Under the pieces are notes generated by a model, which was not told the origin of the DNA, made no database searches, and saw nothing but the letters and a program-made list of their open reading frames with translations. A DNA stretch of 64,000 nt from positions 558,001-622,000 of the forward strand of contig NZ_KQ947985.1 of assembly GCF_001513975.1 (NCBI RefSeq). Reading direction: 5' to 3'. The number at the start of each line of letters is the position of its first letter. Positions within the stretch are counted from its first letter, which is position 1. The position numbers and the translations under genes were made by a program. This document shows positions 49,164-58,239 of this stretch, piece after piece. Origin of the DNA: Streptomyces curacoi (GTDB lineage Bacteria > Actinomycetota > Actinomycetes > Streptomycetales > Streptomycetaceae).

Positions 49164-50483
49164 TCACCGGCGGCGCCGGGCGCGGCTCGGGCCCGTGCCG
49201 CGCTGGTAGATGTCGGGGATGCCGTCGGCGTCCTCGTCGAGGTGCTCCTCCTCCCACAGCCTGCGGTAGATGCTGTTACGCCGTTTGACCAGCAGCGCGG
49301 CCATGCCGGCGGCGAGCAGTGAGCCGACCAGTACAGCGGCCTTGATCCGCTCGGTGTCAGCCGGTTCGGTGAAGGCCACCTCGCCGATGAGCAGTGCGAC
49401 GGTGAACCCGATTCCGGCGAGAACCGCGAGGGCGAAGACGTCGGCCCAGGCCAGGTCGGGGTTGAGCCGGGCCCGGGTGTACCGGGCGGCGAGGTAGGTT
49501 CCCGCGAAGATTCCCACGGCCTTGCCGACGACCAGGCCAAGCACCACGCCCAGCGGCTCGGGACGGGTGAACACCTGGCCCAGCACGGGAACGGAGATGC
49601 TCACTCCGGCGGCGAACAGGGCGAACAGGGGGACGGCGACACCGGCTGATACCGGACGCAGCAGGTGCTCGGCGCGCTCCCCGGGCGAGACATCCTCGCC
49701 CGTACCCTGGTCGCGGGCGCAGCGAAGGATCAGTCCCATCGCCACCCCGGCCACGGTGGCGTGCACCCCGCCGTTGTACATCAGCGCCCAGATGACCACG
49801 GCCAAGGGCACGTACCACCACCATCCGCGCACCCTGAACCGTTGCAGCAGGTAGAAGACGACCAGCCCGCCGACAGCCCCTCCGAGGGCTACCGGGTTCA
49901 GGCGGCTGCTGAAGAACAACGCGATGACCAGGATCGCGCCCAGGTCGTCGACGACCGCCAGGGTGAGCAGGAAGGCCCGCAACGCGGTCGGCATGTGGGT
50001 GCTGAGCACGGCGAGGACCGCGAGTGCGAAGGCGATGTCGGTCGCCATGGGCACCGCCCAGCCGTCGGCACGGCCGCCACCGGCAGCGGCCGTGGCCAGG
50101 TAGATCGCCGCAGGAACCACCATGCCGCACGCCGCGGCGACCACGGGCAGGACCGCGGTCGCCGGGGTGCGCAGCCGGCCGGCCACGAGTTCGCGTTTGA
50201 GCTCGATCCCCGCGACCAGGAAGAAGACGGTGAGCAGCCCGTCGGCGGTCCAGTGCTGCACCGACAGATCCAGCCCGAGCGCCGCCACCCCGAAGTGGAC
50301 GTCGCGCAGCGCCTCGTAGCTCCCGCGCCACGGGGTGTTCGCCCACACGAGCGCCACCAGGGCGGCGATCAGCAGCACCAGGCCACCGACCGTCTCCGTT
50401 CGCAGGGCCCGGGCCACCTGTATGCGTTCCGGCCAGGGCAGCAGTCCGAGGAAGACCGAAGGCTCGCGCGGGGCAGCAGGCAT
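49164..50483 (-). CDS. nhaA: Na+/H+ antiporter NhaA
   Basis: 439 residues with about twelve membrane helices and the full NhaA signature: FFLVAGIELKRELVAGRLR, VPMATDIAFALAVLAVL, and LTLAVVDDLGAILVIALFF carrying the two adjacent Asp residues that bind Na+/H+. It exports Na+ in exchange for H+ and supports growth in alkali and salt. Its place next to Asp23 genes fits an alkaline/osmotic stress role. GGAGG precedes ATG 50483. The C-terminal tail (IYRRLWEEEHLDEDADGI) is acidic. Confidence 0.95.
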   Translation of the reverse strand: MPAAPREPSVFLGLLPWPERIQVARALRTETVGGLVLLIAALVALVWANTPWRGSYEALRDVHFGVAALGLDLSVQHWTADGLLTVFFLVAGIELKRELVAGRLRTPATAVLPVVAAACGMVVPAAIYLATAAAGGGRADGWAVPMATDIAFALAVLAVLSTHMPTALRAFLLTLAVVDDLGAILVIALFFSSRLNPVALGGAVGGLVVFYLLQRFRVRGWWWYVPLAVVIWALMYNGGVHATVAGVAMGLILRCARDQGTGEDVSPGERAEHLLRPVSAGVAVPLFALFAAGVSISVPVLGQVFTRPEPLGVVLGLVVGKAVGIFAGTYLAARYTRARLNPDLAWADVFALAVLAGIGFTVALLIGEVAFTEPADTERIKAAVLVGSLLAAGMAALLVKRRNSIYRRLWEEEHLDEDADGIPDIYQRGTGPSRARRRR

Positions 50484-50914
50484 CGGGAGGACCTCCGGCC
50501 GCGGGCAACGGGCTGGGCACGAGCCCTCCGGTACCGACCGGACGTCCCGGTGCGATCGTGCCCTTATGGCTCATTCGTCACATCTCATCCACCGTAGCCC
50601 GCCCACAGCCGCCCGTGGTGCGGGACCACCAGGGGACTGCGCGAGGCGGCACCGGGGCTGTCGTCGGCGCATCAGCACCCGGGTCATCCCCGAATGAGCC
50701 GAATCCCGGGAGGAGCTGGCCGACGCCTGATCCACACAGTCCGGAGTCCGCCCGGTCGGAGATCACCTCCGGCGGCCACCGTGGTGCTTTCCGCCAGCCG
50801 GAATCGGGCGCGGTTGCGCGTGCACATCGCACAGCTGCGGAGCAGCACGCCGACCTCGGCGGCCACTTCTGTGCCCCGTCGCGCCCAGTGGCCCCCGCCC
50901 CGTTCCAGGACCAC
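50484..50914. other. Intergenic stretch before a permease remnant
   Basis: About 430 bases hold the upstream region of nhaA. No frame has good codon use and no recognisable motif or terminator stood out. Confidence 0.4.
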
Positions 50915-51143
50915 TCAGGGCGGTACCGCGCTCGTCGTCGCGGCCGTCGTCGGCAACCTGCTCGGCATCGTCGCCGCCTGGCGGCGCGGCGGCGTCCACG
51001 ACTCCGCCTTCCCGCCCCTGCTGAATCTTCGTCGGCTGGTTCCCGTACTTCTGGCTGGCGATGGGCGCGCTGTACCTGTACGGGGTGAGCCTGGGCTGGT
51101 TCCCGCTGGGGCACGCGTACGACGCGGGGCCGAGCGGTGATGT
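50915..51143 (+). pseudogene. DppB-type ABC transporter permease remnant
   Basis: Two out-of-frame pieces survive: GGTALVVAAVVGNLLGIVAAWRRGG (about 50919-51020) and GWFPYFWLAMGALYLYGVSLGWFPLGHAYDAG (about 51035-51130), typical of peptide/oligosaccharide permeases. A one- or two-base shift near 51025 separates them and both ends are missing. It abuts the convergent beta-galactosidase gene. Confidence 0.7.
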
Positions 51144-53186
51144 CTACGCAGTCACCCGCTCCCGCAGCTCCGCCCTCGGCTCACGGACGACCGCGACGCC
51201 TCCCTCTGGGACGGTGACCGAGCCGGTGACCGGTTTGCCGGTGAGGAGTTCGACCCCGTCGGCGGGGATCTCGGCGCCGTGGCCGGCGTGGTCGATCAGG
51301 AAGAGGTAGTCCGCATCAGCGCCCCGTCGCCTCACCACCTCGACGCCGGCCGGCACCTCGCGCTCCGGGCACACGCCCGCCTCCTGGCAGATGCGCTTCA
51401 GGGCGGCGGCCAGGGTGGTGGGGTCCGGGTGGGTGGCGAGGTACCAGGCGGTGCCGCTGCCGTACGTATGGCGGGTGATGGCCGGGACGCCCGCCAACGG
51501 TCCGTCCGTGTACGTGGCGACGGCCTCCGCCCCGGTGAGCCGGATGCGTTCGGTCCACAGGTCGGCGGTCGCGTCCTGCGGGACCTGCCCGGTCAGGCCG
51601 ACCGACTGGCCGGGCAGCAGGGGGAACAATTCGTCGCCGTGCACTCCGAGGATCTCCCGGAAGGCTCCTGGGTAACCGCCCAGGCGTATGTGACAGTTCT
51701 CGTCCACTGCGCCGCTGTGGAAGCCCACGGCCAGGGTGCCGCCGCGCTCGACGAACGCCGCCAGGTTGGCCGCTCCGGCGTCGTCGACCAGATACAGGCT
51801 GGGGGCGAGGACGAGCTGGTAGCGATCGAGGTCGGGGGTGTCGGGGCGTATGAAGTCGACCGCCACGCCGGCCCTCCACAGCGGTGCGTACCAGTCCCTC
51901 ACCAGGTCCTGGAAGCGGAGTTCACCGCTGGGCTGGCAGGGCAGTTCCATGGCCCATCGCGCGTTCCAGTCCCAGACGATGGCGATCCGGGCCGGGCTGG
52001 TGCTGCCGCGGACTTCGGCGAGGGCCCGCAGGTCGGCTCCGAGCTGTACGACGTCCTGCCAGATCCGGCTGTCGGTGCCCGCGTGCGGGAGCATCGCCGA
52101 GTGCCACTGCTCGGCGCCCGCCTTCGCGGCCCGCCACTGGAAGTAGGCGATGCCGTCGGCGCCGTGCGCGACGTGGGCGAGCGCGTTGCGGCGCATCTCG
52201 CCGGGGCCCTTGGCCCGGTTGACGGGCTGCCAGTTGATGGCTCCCGTGGAGTGTTCCATCAGCAGCCAGGGTCCGTCGGCCAGGGAGCGGACCAGGTCGC
52301 CGCAGAGCGCGATGTCGATCTCCGACTCCGGGTCGGTGGAGAGCAGGTAGTGGTCGTTGGAGACGATGTCCAGCTCGGGAGCCCAGCGCCAGTAGTCCAT
52401 GGCGTCGAAGTTGTGCATCACCATGAAGTTGGTGGTGGCGGGGATGTCCGGGGCGGCGTGGCGGAGCACGTCGCGTTCGGCGGTGAACAGCGACAGCAGT
52501 TCGTCCGAGCAGAAGCGGCGCCAGTCCAGCTGGTGGGTGGGGTTGGGGTCGGCGCCGGTGGCGCGGGGCGGGATGATCTCGTCCCAGTCGTAGTACCACT
52601 GGCTCCAGAAGGTGGTGCCCCAGGCGTGGTTGAGCGCGTCCAGGTCGTTGCCGTACTTCGCCTTCAGCCAGGTACGGAAGGCGGCGGCGCTGGTGTCGCA
52701 GTAGCAGGCGGCGTTGTGGCAGCCGTATTCGTTGTGGACGTGCCACATCGCCACGGCCGGGTGGTCGGCGTACCGCTCGGCCAGCGCGCCCGCGATGCGC
52801 AGCGCCGCGGTGCGGTAGGCGGGGCTGGACGGGCAGAACGTCTGGCGGCTTCCGTACGACAGCGTGCGGCCGTCGCGGTCGACCGGCAGCGCCTCCGGGT
52901 GGGCCCGGAAGAACCAGGCGGGCGGGCAGGCCGTCGGGGTGGCGAGGTCGGCGGCGATGCCGTTCTCATGGAGAAGATCGAGGATCTTGTCCATGCGGGA
53001 GAAGTCGTAGACACCCTCGGACGGCTCCAGCAGGGCCCAGGAGAAGATCCCGACGCTCACCATGGTCACCCCGGCCTCGCGCATCAGAGCCATGTCCTCG
53101 GCCCACACCTCCTCGGGCCACTGTTCGGGGTTGTAGTCGCCGCCGTAGGCGATGCCGGGCAGGCGGAGACGGCGTTCGGTGGTCAC
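51144..53186 (-). CDS. GH42 beta-galactosidase
   Basis: 680 residues from GTG 53186 (GGAG 8 bases before). The glycoside-hydrolase 42 barrel is clear: IAYGGDYNPEQWPEEVW at the start, acid/base Glu in WHVHNEYGCHNAACYCD (zinc-binding Cys cluster), nucleophile Glu in WLLMEHSTGAINWQP, then trimerisation and beta domains. No signal peptide, so it is cytoplasmic. GH42 enzymes release galactose, or arabinopyranose in some members, from oligosaccharides imported by the neighbouring ABC system. Last gene of the minus-strand sugar operon. Confidence 0.93.
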   Translation of the reverse strand: MTTERRLRLPGIAYGGDYNPEQWPEEVWAEDMALMREAGVTMVSVGIFSWALLEPSEGVYDFSRMDKILDLLHENGIAADLATPTACPPAWFFRAHPEALPVDRDGRTLSYGSRQTFCPSSPAYRTAALRIAGALAERYADHPAVAMWHVHNEYGCHNAACYCDTSAAAFRTWLKAKYGNDLDALNHAWGTTFWSQWYYDWDEIIPPRATGADPNPTHQLDWRRFCSDELLSLFTAERDVLRHAAPDIPATTNFMVMHNFDAMDYWRWAPELDIVSNDHYLLSTDPESEIDIALCGDLVRSLADGPWLLMEHSTGAINWQPVNRAKGPGEMRRNALAHVAHGADGIAYFQWRAAKAGAEQWHSAMLPHAGTDSRIWQDVVQLGADLRALAEVRGSTSPARIAIVWDWNARWAMELPCQPSGELRFQDLVRDWYAPLWRAGVAVDFIRPDTPDLDRYQLVLAPSLYLVDDAGAANLAAFVERGGTLAVGFHSGAVDENCHIRLGGYPGAFREILGVHGDELFPLLPGQSVGLTGQVPQDATADLWTERIRLTGAEAVATYTDGPLAGVPAITRHTYGSGTAWYLATHPDPTTLAAALKRICQEAGVCPEREVPAGVEVVRRRGADADYLFLIDHAGHGAEIPADGVELLTGKPVTGSVTVPEGGVAVVREPRAELRERVTA

Positions 53187-53230
53187 TGGTGGTACTCCGG
53201 GAGGTGTGGGGAACGAGTGGGAGGCGTGCT

Positions 53231-54118
53231 TCAGCCCTTGTTGGCGCCCAGGGTGAGGCCGCTGACGAACTGGCGCTGGAGCACGAAGTAGACGATCAGG
53301 GTGGGGATCGCGGTGAGCAGGGCGCCGGCGGCGACCAGGTTGGGGTCGGTGAAGTACTGACCGGAGAGGTTGTTCAGTGCCGAGGTGATCGGCATGTTCT
53401 CGCCCGTAGAGATCAGGACGATGGCCCAGAAGAAGTCGTTGTAGATCCAGATGGACAGCAACGTCGCCAGGGCGGCCATCGCCGGCTTGCACAGGGGCAG
53501 CACGATCTGCCAGTACAGGCGCCACACCGAGGCACCGTCGACCAGCGCGGCCTCGGTCAGCTCGTGCGGCAGGGAGCGCATGTAGTTGCTCAGCACGAAC
53601 GCGCAGAACCCGGACTGGAACGCCACGTGGATCAGTACCAGGCCCAGCGCCGAGTCGTACAGCTTGCCGCTCATGGTGATGCCGGGCAGGTCGATCAGCA
53701 GGTACAGGCGGTACAGCGGGGTGATGATGACCTGCTGCGGCAGCAGGTTGCCGGCCGTGAACACCAGGAGCAGGAAGAGGTTGACCCGGAAGTCGAAGCG
53801 GCTGACGTAGAAGGCCACACACGACGACAGGAACAGCGTCAGCAGCACCGCCGGGATCGCCACCAGCAGTGTGTTCCCGAAGTAGTGCAGCATGTCCGAC
53901 TGCTGGAAGGCGTTGGTGAAGTTGTCGAGGCTCAGCTTGTCGGGCCAGGAGACGTAGCCCTTGGTGCTGGTCTCGGCGTACGGGCGCATCGCCGCGTACA
54001 TCGCCCACAGCAGGGGCGCGAGCCAGGCCAGCGCGGCACCGGCGAGGAAGACGTGCAGCAGGATCCGGGCGGGACGGACGGGGGTGCGCTGCTTGGCCGG
54101 CGCGCTCACGGTGCTCAT
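53231..54118 (-). CDS. ABC sugar permease, MalG type
   Basis: 295 residues with six membrane helices and the EAA loop (ELTEAALVDGASVWRLYWQIVLPLCKPAM). Belongs to the carbohydrate-uptake-1 permease family. ATG 54118 overlaps the upstream permease stop (ATGA). No ATP-binding subunit gene is in this operon; streptomycetes often supply one shared ATPase, MsiK, from elsewhere. Confidence 0.92.
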   Translation of the reverse strand: MSTVSAPAKQRTPVRPARILLHVFLAGAALAWLAPLLWAMYAAMRPYAETSTKGYVSWPDKLSLDNFTNAFQQSDMLHYFGNTLLVAIPAVLLTLFLSSCVAFYVSRFDFRVNLFLLLVFTAGNLLPQQVIITPLYRLYLLIDLPGITMSGKLYDSALGLVLIHVAFQSGFCAFVLSNYMRSLPHELTEAALVDGASVWRLYWQIVLPLCKPAMAALATLLSIWIYNDFFWAIVLISTGENMPITSALNNLSGQYFTDPNLVAAGALLTAIPTLIVYFVLQRQFVSGLTLGANKG

Positions 54119-55137
54119 GCGCGCCGCTCCTTCCGGAAGGTCGCGATCAGATACGGGATGATCACGGCGAGGGAGATCACCAGCAGGACCACGGCGATCG
54201 CCGAGCCGTATCCGATCCGGCTGGACTCGCCGATGATGTTGTTGGTGACCAGGATCGACAGCAGTTCCGTGCCCTCGGCGCCCTTGTTGAAGACGAAGAC
54301 CAGGTCGAAGGCGCGTAGCGCCTCGATGATCGTCACGACCAGGACGACGGTGTTGGTGGGGCGCAGGGTCGGGAAGATGACGTTCCTGAACGTCTGCCAC
54401 TCGTTGGCGCCGTCCAGCGAGGACGCCTCCCGCAGGGCCGGGTCGACGCCCTTCAGACCTGCCAGGTAGAGGATCATCATGTAGCCGGTGTGGCGCCACG
54501 ACGCGGCGATGAGGACGGACCACAGGTTGAGGTCCGGGTCGCCGATCCAGTCGATGTAGTGGCCGGGCTCGTTCGCGCCGATCAGGTTGTTGATCAGTCC
54601 GGTGTCCGGGTTGTAGACGAGCTGCCAGACGAACCCGATGACCGCCATGGACAGCACGACGGGCAGGAAGAACGCGGTCTGGTACACCTTGCTGAACCGG
54701 ATCTTCTTGTCGAGCTGCACAGCCAGGAACAGGCCGAGCGGAGTCGGGATCAGGATGAGCACGACGAACCAGACGACGTTGTGCTCGACTGCGGGCCAGA
54801 ACTGCGGGTTGTTGGTGAAGAGTTCCTTGAAGTTGTCCAGGCCGACCCATTTGATGGAGTCGAAGCCGATGCCGTCCCAGGTGGTGAAGGCCAGCGCGAT
54901 CGAGGCGAGGGCGGTGACCCAGACGAGGGCCACGTGCAGGATCGTCGGCACCCCGGCCATCAGGCCGAGCGTGACGCGGTCCCGCCGGGTGAGCAGCCGT
55001 CGGTGGCCCAAGGGCGCCCGCAGCCGCTTGGCCTGATCCGTGGTCACATTCTTCGGGTTGCCCGGGGGCGGTACTGCGGCCGTCCCCGGGGTACTGGTGG
55101 TGCCGGTCCCGGTACCGGTGTTCGGTGTGGCGGTCAT
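54115..55137 (-). CDS. ABC sugar permease, MalF type
   Basis: 340 residues: a Gly/Thr/Pro-rich cytosolic lead (about 1-50) and six membrane helices, with the EAA motif ALREASSLDGANEWQTFRNVIFPTLRP. Forms the transmembrane pore with the MalG-type partner. Coupled by ATGA overlaps to the binding protein upstream and the second permease downstream. Confidence 0.92.
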   Translation of the reverse strand: MTATPNTGTGTGTTSTPGTAAVPPPGNPKNVTTDQAKRLRAPLGHRRLLTRRDRVTLGLMAGVPTILHVALVWVTALASIALAFTTWDGIGFDSIKWVGLDNFKELFTNNPQFWPAVEHNVVWFVVLILIPTPLGLFLAVQLDKKIRFSKVYQTAFFLPVVLSMAVIGFVWQLVYNPDTGLINNLIGANEPGHYIDWIGDPDLNLWSVLIAASWRHTGYMMILYLAGLKGVDPALREASSLDGANEWQTFRNVIFPTLRPTNTVVLVVTIIEALRAFDLVFVFNKGAEGTELLSILVTNNIIGESSRIGYGSAIAVVLLVISLAVIIPYLIATFRKERRA

Positions 55138-56444
55138 GCGGACGCGAAGATCGTCTTCTTCTGGCGCTCGATCGACGCCAGCAGGCTGTCGACGCCCTTG
55201 GGGTCACGGACGAACTTCTGCAGCGCGGGCTGCATCACCGTGGAGGTGAAGTCCGGCCGGCTGTCGCGGTCCATGAACTGGGTGAGGTGCTTGGCGCCGG
55301 AGATCGTCTCGTACGCCTTCTTCTGCAACGCGGTGTACGAGGAGGTGTCGGCCTTGTTGGACGCCGCGACCAGGCTCGGGTCGGACTTCAGGTAGATCTG
55401 CTCGGCCTCCGGAGTGCCCAGGAACTCCAGGAGCTTGAGCGCACCGGCCTTGTTCTTCGGGGCCTTGGAGAGCATGAAGCCGTCGGTGGGCGCCTCGACG
55501 GTGTCCTGCCCGTACGCGGAGTTGATCTCCGGGAAGGCGAAGAAGTCCAGGTCGTCCAGGTCGGCCTTGTTGGTGAACTGCTGTGCCACGAAGCTGCCGA
55601 ACAGGTACATGCCCGCCTTCTTCGATATCAGCGTCTGGGCCGCGTCCTGCCAGGTGCGGCCGACGGCGCCCTCCTGGTGGTAGGGGAGGATCTCGGCCCA
55701 GTGGTCGAAGGCGGTGCGGACCTTGGCGTCGGTCCAGGACGCCTTGCCGGCCATCAGCTCGACGTGGAAGTCGTAGCCGTTGGTGCGGAAGTTGATCTGG
55801 TCGAAGGTGCCGAGCGCGGGCCAGGCGTCCTTGTCGCCGAAGGCGAACGGGACGAGGCCGTCCTTCTTCATCTGCTTGCACAGGGCGACGAGTTGGTCCC
55901 AGGTGGTGGGGACCTCGTAGCCGTACTGCTGGAAGACGCTCTTGCGGTAGAAGACGCCCCAGAGGGACGTGGAGATCGGCACGAAGTAGTACTTGCCGTC
56001 CGCGCCCTTGCTGAGCGCCTTCATCGCCTCGGGGAAGTTGCCGCCGATCTTCTGCCACACGTCGTCGATCGGAGTGGCGAGCTTCTTGGCCGCGAAGAAC
56101 TGCATGCGGTAGCCGGCGAACCAGTTGAACACGTCGTCCGGGGTGCCCTGGAGGTAGGAGTTGATCTGCTCCTGGAACGTGTTGTGGTCCTTGGTGTTCA
56201 CGTCGACCGTGATCCCGGACTGCTTCGTGAACGCCGCGTAGATCTCGGCGAACGCCTTCTTCGGCACCGCGTCCGACGCGTTCGACCCGAGGCTGACGGT
56301 CTTCGGGTCGGCAGCCGTACCGCTGCCGCCGCAGGCGCTGAGCAGCGGTATGCCGGCGCCGAGGACGGCTGCGCCACCAATACCGCGCAGGACGGTGCGG
56401 CGGCTGGCAGCAGGCATGGGCCGACCGAGGGAGGAAGAGTGCAT
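55134..56444 (-). CDS. Extracellular solute-binding lipoprotein for sugars, Tat type
   Basis: 436 residues: N-terminal SRRTVLRGIGG is a twin-arginine-like signal, and LLSACGGS supplies a lipobox, so it is exported folded and lipidated. The mature protein has the cluster B/D sugar-binding pattern (PDDVFNWFAGYRMQFFA, GKYYFVPISTSLWGVFYRKSVF, GAVGRTWQDAAQTLISKKAGMYLFG). It captures an oligosaccharide for the two permeases. AGGAG precedes ATG 56444. First gene of the operon, divergent from the LacI regulator. Confidence 0.93.
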   Translation of the reverse strand: MHSSSLGRPMPAASRRTVLRGIGGAAVLGAGIPLLSACGGSGTAADPKTVSLGSNASDAVPKKAFAEIYAAFTKQSGITVDVNTKDHNTFQEQINSYLQGTPDDVFNWFAGYRMQFFAAKKLATPIDDVWQKIGGNFPEAMKALSKGADGKYYFVPISTSLWGVFYRKSVFQQYGYEVPTTWDQLVALCKQMKKDGLVPFAFGDKDAWPALGTFDQINFRTNGYDFHVELMAGKASWTDAKVRTAFDHWAEILPYHQEGAVGRTWQDAAQTLISKKAGMYLFGSFVAQQFTNKADLDDLDFFAFPEINSAYGQDTVEAPTDGFMLSKAPKNKAGALKLLEFLGTPEAEQIYLKSDPSLVAASNKADTSSYTALQKKAYETISGAKHLTQFMDRDSRPDFTSTVMQPALQKFVRDPKGVDSLLASIERQKKTIFASA

Positions 56445-56939
56445 TTCGGCTCCTGACAGGGCGGCCGTGCCCAGGCGGCACGTCGGCCCGCGGGGTGTGA
56501 CGGGGAAGCGGTCGTCCACGCGACCAAGACTCAACACGACCGAACAAATCCGACCGGCGGTTGCGAGGAAGACTGAACGCTCCGGGGAGTCGCTGTCAAG
56601 CCCCTTCGACCTGAGCTCAGGGCCGACCGTACATGTCGAGAAGTCGGACGGCTTACCGTCGGACGGGAACGGCGACTTCGTTTCGTGAGCGGACTTGCGA
56701 GTGAGCTTCTGCCGTTTGACCAGCATGTATAGCCGACAGAGGTGACCCCCTCGCGGTGGCTGCGCAACCCGTCGCCGACCAGCCGCCCTCCATCGGATCC
56801 GCTGCCGCCCACCGGAAATCGATACTGCGGGGACCCTTGACGTACAGCTGTCGGCTACGTAGACATGACCACGCGGTCAGACCGCGTGGTCATACAGTTG
56901 ACCTCCTTCGATGCTGACGCACGGCCGTCGGGAGACTTC
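56445..56939. promoter_or_regulatory. Divergent control region between binding protein and LacI regulator
   Basis: Contains a perfect 14-bp inverted repeat with a one-base centre (56865-56893; arms ATGACCACGCGGTC) and a split inverted pair TAGCCGACAG (56730-56739) and CTGTCGGCTA (56848-56857). LacI operators are palindromes of this size, but the palindrome's centre lies only 61 bases before the regulator start, which suits autoregulation. The pair may be half-sites for the same or another factor. Confidence 0.6.
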
Positions 56940-58004
56940 ATGGCAGCAGTGGTGGGACGGAGCGAGGGCTCCTCTGTGCCGCGCAGCGCGGACGTGGCCC
57001 GCCTGGCCGGGGTGTCGCGCAAGACGGTGTCCCGGGTCCTCAACAACGAGCCGTATGTCTCCGAGGAGGCCCGCACCAAGGTCCTCGCAGCCGCTGAGGA
57101 ACTCGGCTACCGGCTGAACCAGGCGGCCAGGACACTGGCCTCCGGGCGTACCGGCTCCATCGGCGTGGTCGCCCTGGGCACCGCCGGGTACGGGACCGCT
57201 TCACTGCTCGTGCACATCGAGCGGGCCGTGCGCGACGCGGGTTACGCGCTCCGCGTGGTCAACACGCCGGATGGCGACCCTACGGGTATCGCGGGTGCCG
57301 TGGAGTCGCTGCTCGAGCAAGGGGTGGACGGCGTCATCGTCTCCGAACCCATCGTGGAAGGGGACGTCAGCGTCCGCGTCGACGTCCCCGTCCTCTTCCT
57401 GGGGGCACCGCCCGCTTTCACCGCCACCCGCACCGTGACCATGGGTGTGGGCGCACACGAACTGGCGCGGGCGGCCACCGAGCATCTGCTGGATCTGGGG
57501 CACGCGACCGTTCATCACCTCGCCGGCCCGCGGCGCTGGTACGCCACCAAGGACCGTATCGAGGGATGGCGGGCGGCACTGGCGGCACGAGGCGCGCACG
57601 AACCGCCTCTGCTCAACGGTGACTGGTCGGCCGCCTCCGGGTATGCGGCGGGTCGCGAGCTGGCCTCGGACAGCTCGGTGACCGCGGTGTTCGCGGCGGG
57701 CGACGAGATGGCGATCGGCCTGATCCACGCCCTGCGGGAAGCCGGGCGGCGGGTGCCGGAGGAGATCAGTGTCGTCGGGTTCGACGGCAACCCGGTCTTC
57801 GCCTACGTCTCTCCTCCGCTGACCACCGTCCGTCAGCCCTTCGACGCCGCGGCGCGGCAGGGAGTCGGACTGCTCGTCCACGCCATCGAGAAACCGGACA
57901 TGGAACTGCCGCCTGCGGGCGACCCACCGGTCGAACTCGTCGTCCGCGGCTCGACCGCACCGCCGCCGGCCCACAAGGGCCAGAGCCGTTTGCACACCAC
58001 CTGA
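56940..58004 (+). CDS. LacI-family transcriptional repressor
   Basis: 354 residues: HTH about 15-60 (SADVARLAGVSRKTVSRVLNNEPYVSEEAR, LNQAARTLASGRTGSI) with hinge, then a periplasmic-binding-protein-like effector domain (GVDGVIVSEPIVEG, AVFAAGDEMAIGLIHALREAG, VSVVGFDGNPVF-like DG). Binds sugar-operon operators and is released by an inducing sugar. ATG 56940 follows GGGAGAC. Divergent from the sugar-uptake genes, so it is the likely local controller. Confidence 0.93.
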   Translation: MAAVVGRSEGSSVPRSADVARLAGVSRKTVSRVLNNEPYVSEEARTKVLAAAEELGYRLNQAARTLASGRTGSIGVVALGTAGYGTASLLVHIERAVRDAGYALRVVNTPDGDPTGIAGAVESLLEQGVDGVIVSEPIVEGDVSVRVDVPVLFLGAPPAFTATRTVTMGVGAHELARAATEHLLDLGHATVHHLAGPRRWYATKDRIEGWRAALAARGAHEPPLLNGDWSAASGYAAGRELASDSSVTAVFAAGDEMAIGLIHALREAGRRVPEEISVVGFDGNPVFAYVSPPLTTVRQPFDAAARQGVGLLVHAIEKPDMELPPAGDPPVELVVRGSTAPPPAHKGQSRLHTT

Positions 58005-58239
58005 GCACTGAGCCCTTGGCCGACGCAGGACACACGCCGCACGCACCGCGGCAGCCCGCGCACAACGGCCATCACCCCGCAGCCGTCCCGCCACACGGAT
58101 GCTGACCACGCCCTTTTTGTCGCGATGTCGTCCGGCCCTGCCGCCGGCCGACCCGCCCCTGAACCCTGCCGCCCCGAACCTGATCGTCCTGGGGCGGCGG
58201 GCCCGTAGGAAGAACCCCGCCCCGCCATCGGAGCCGCAC

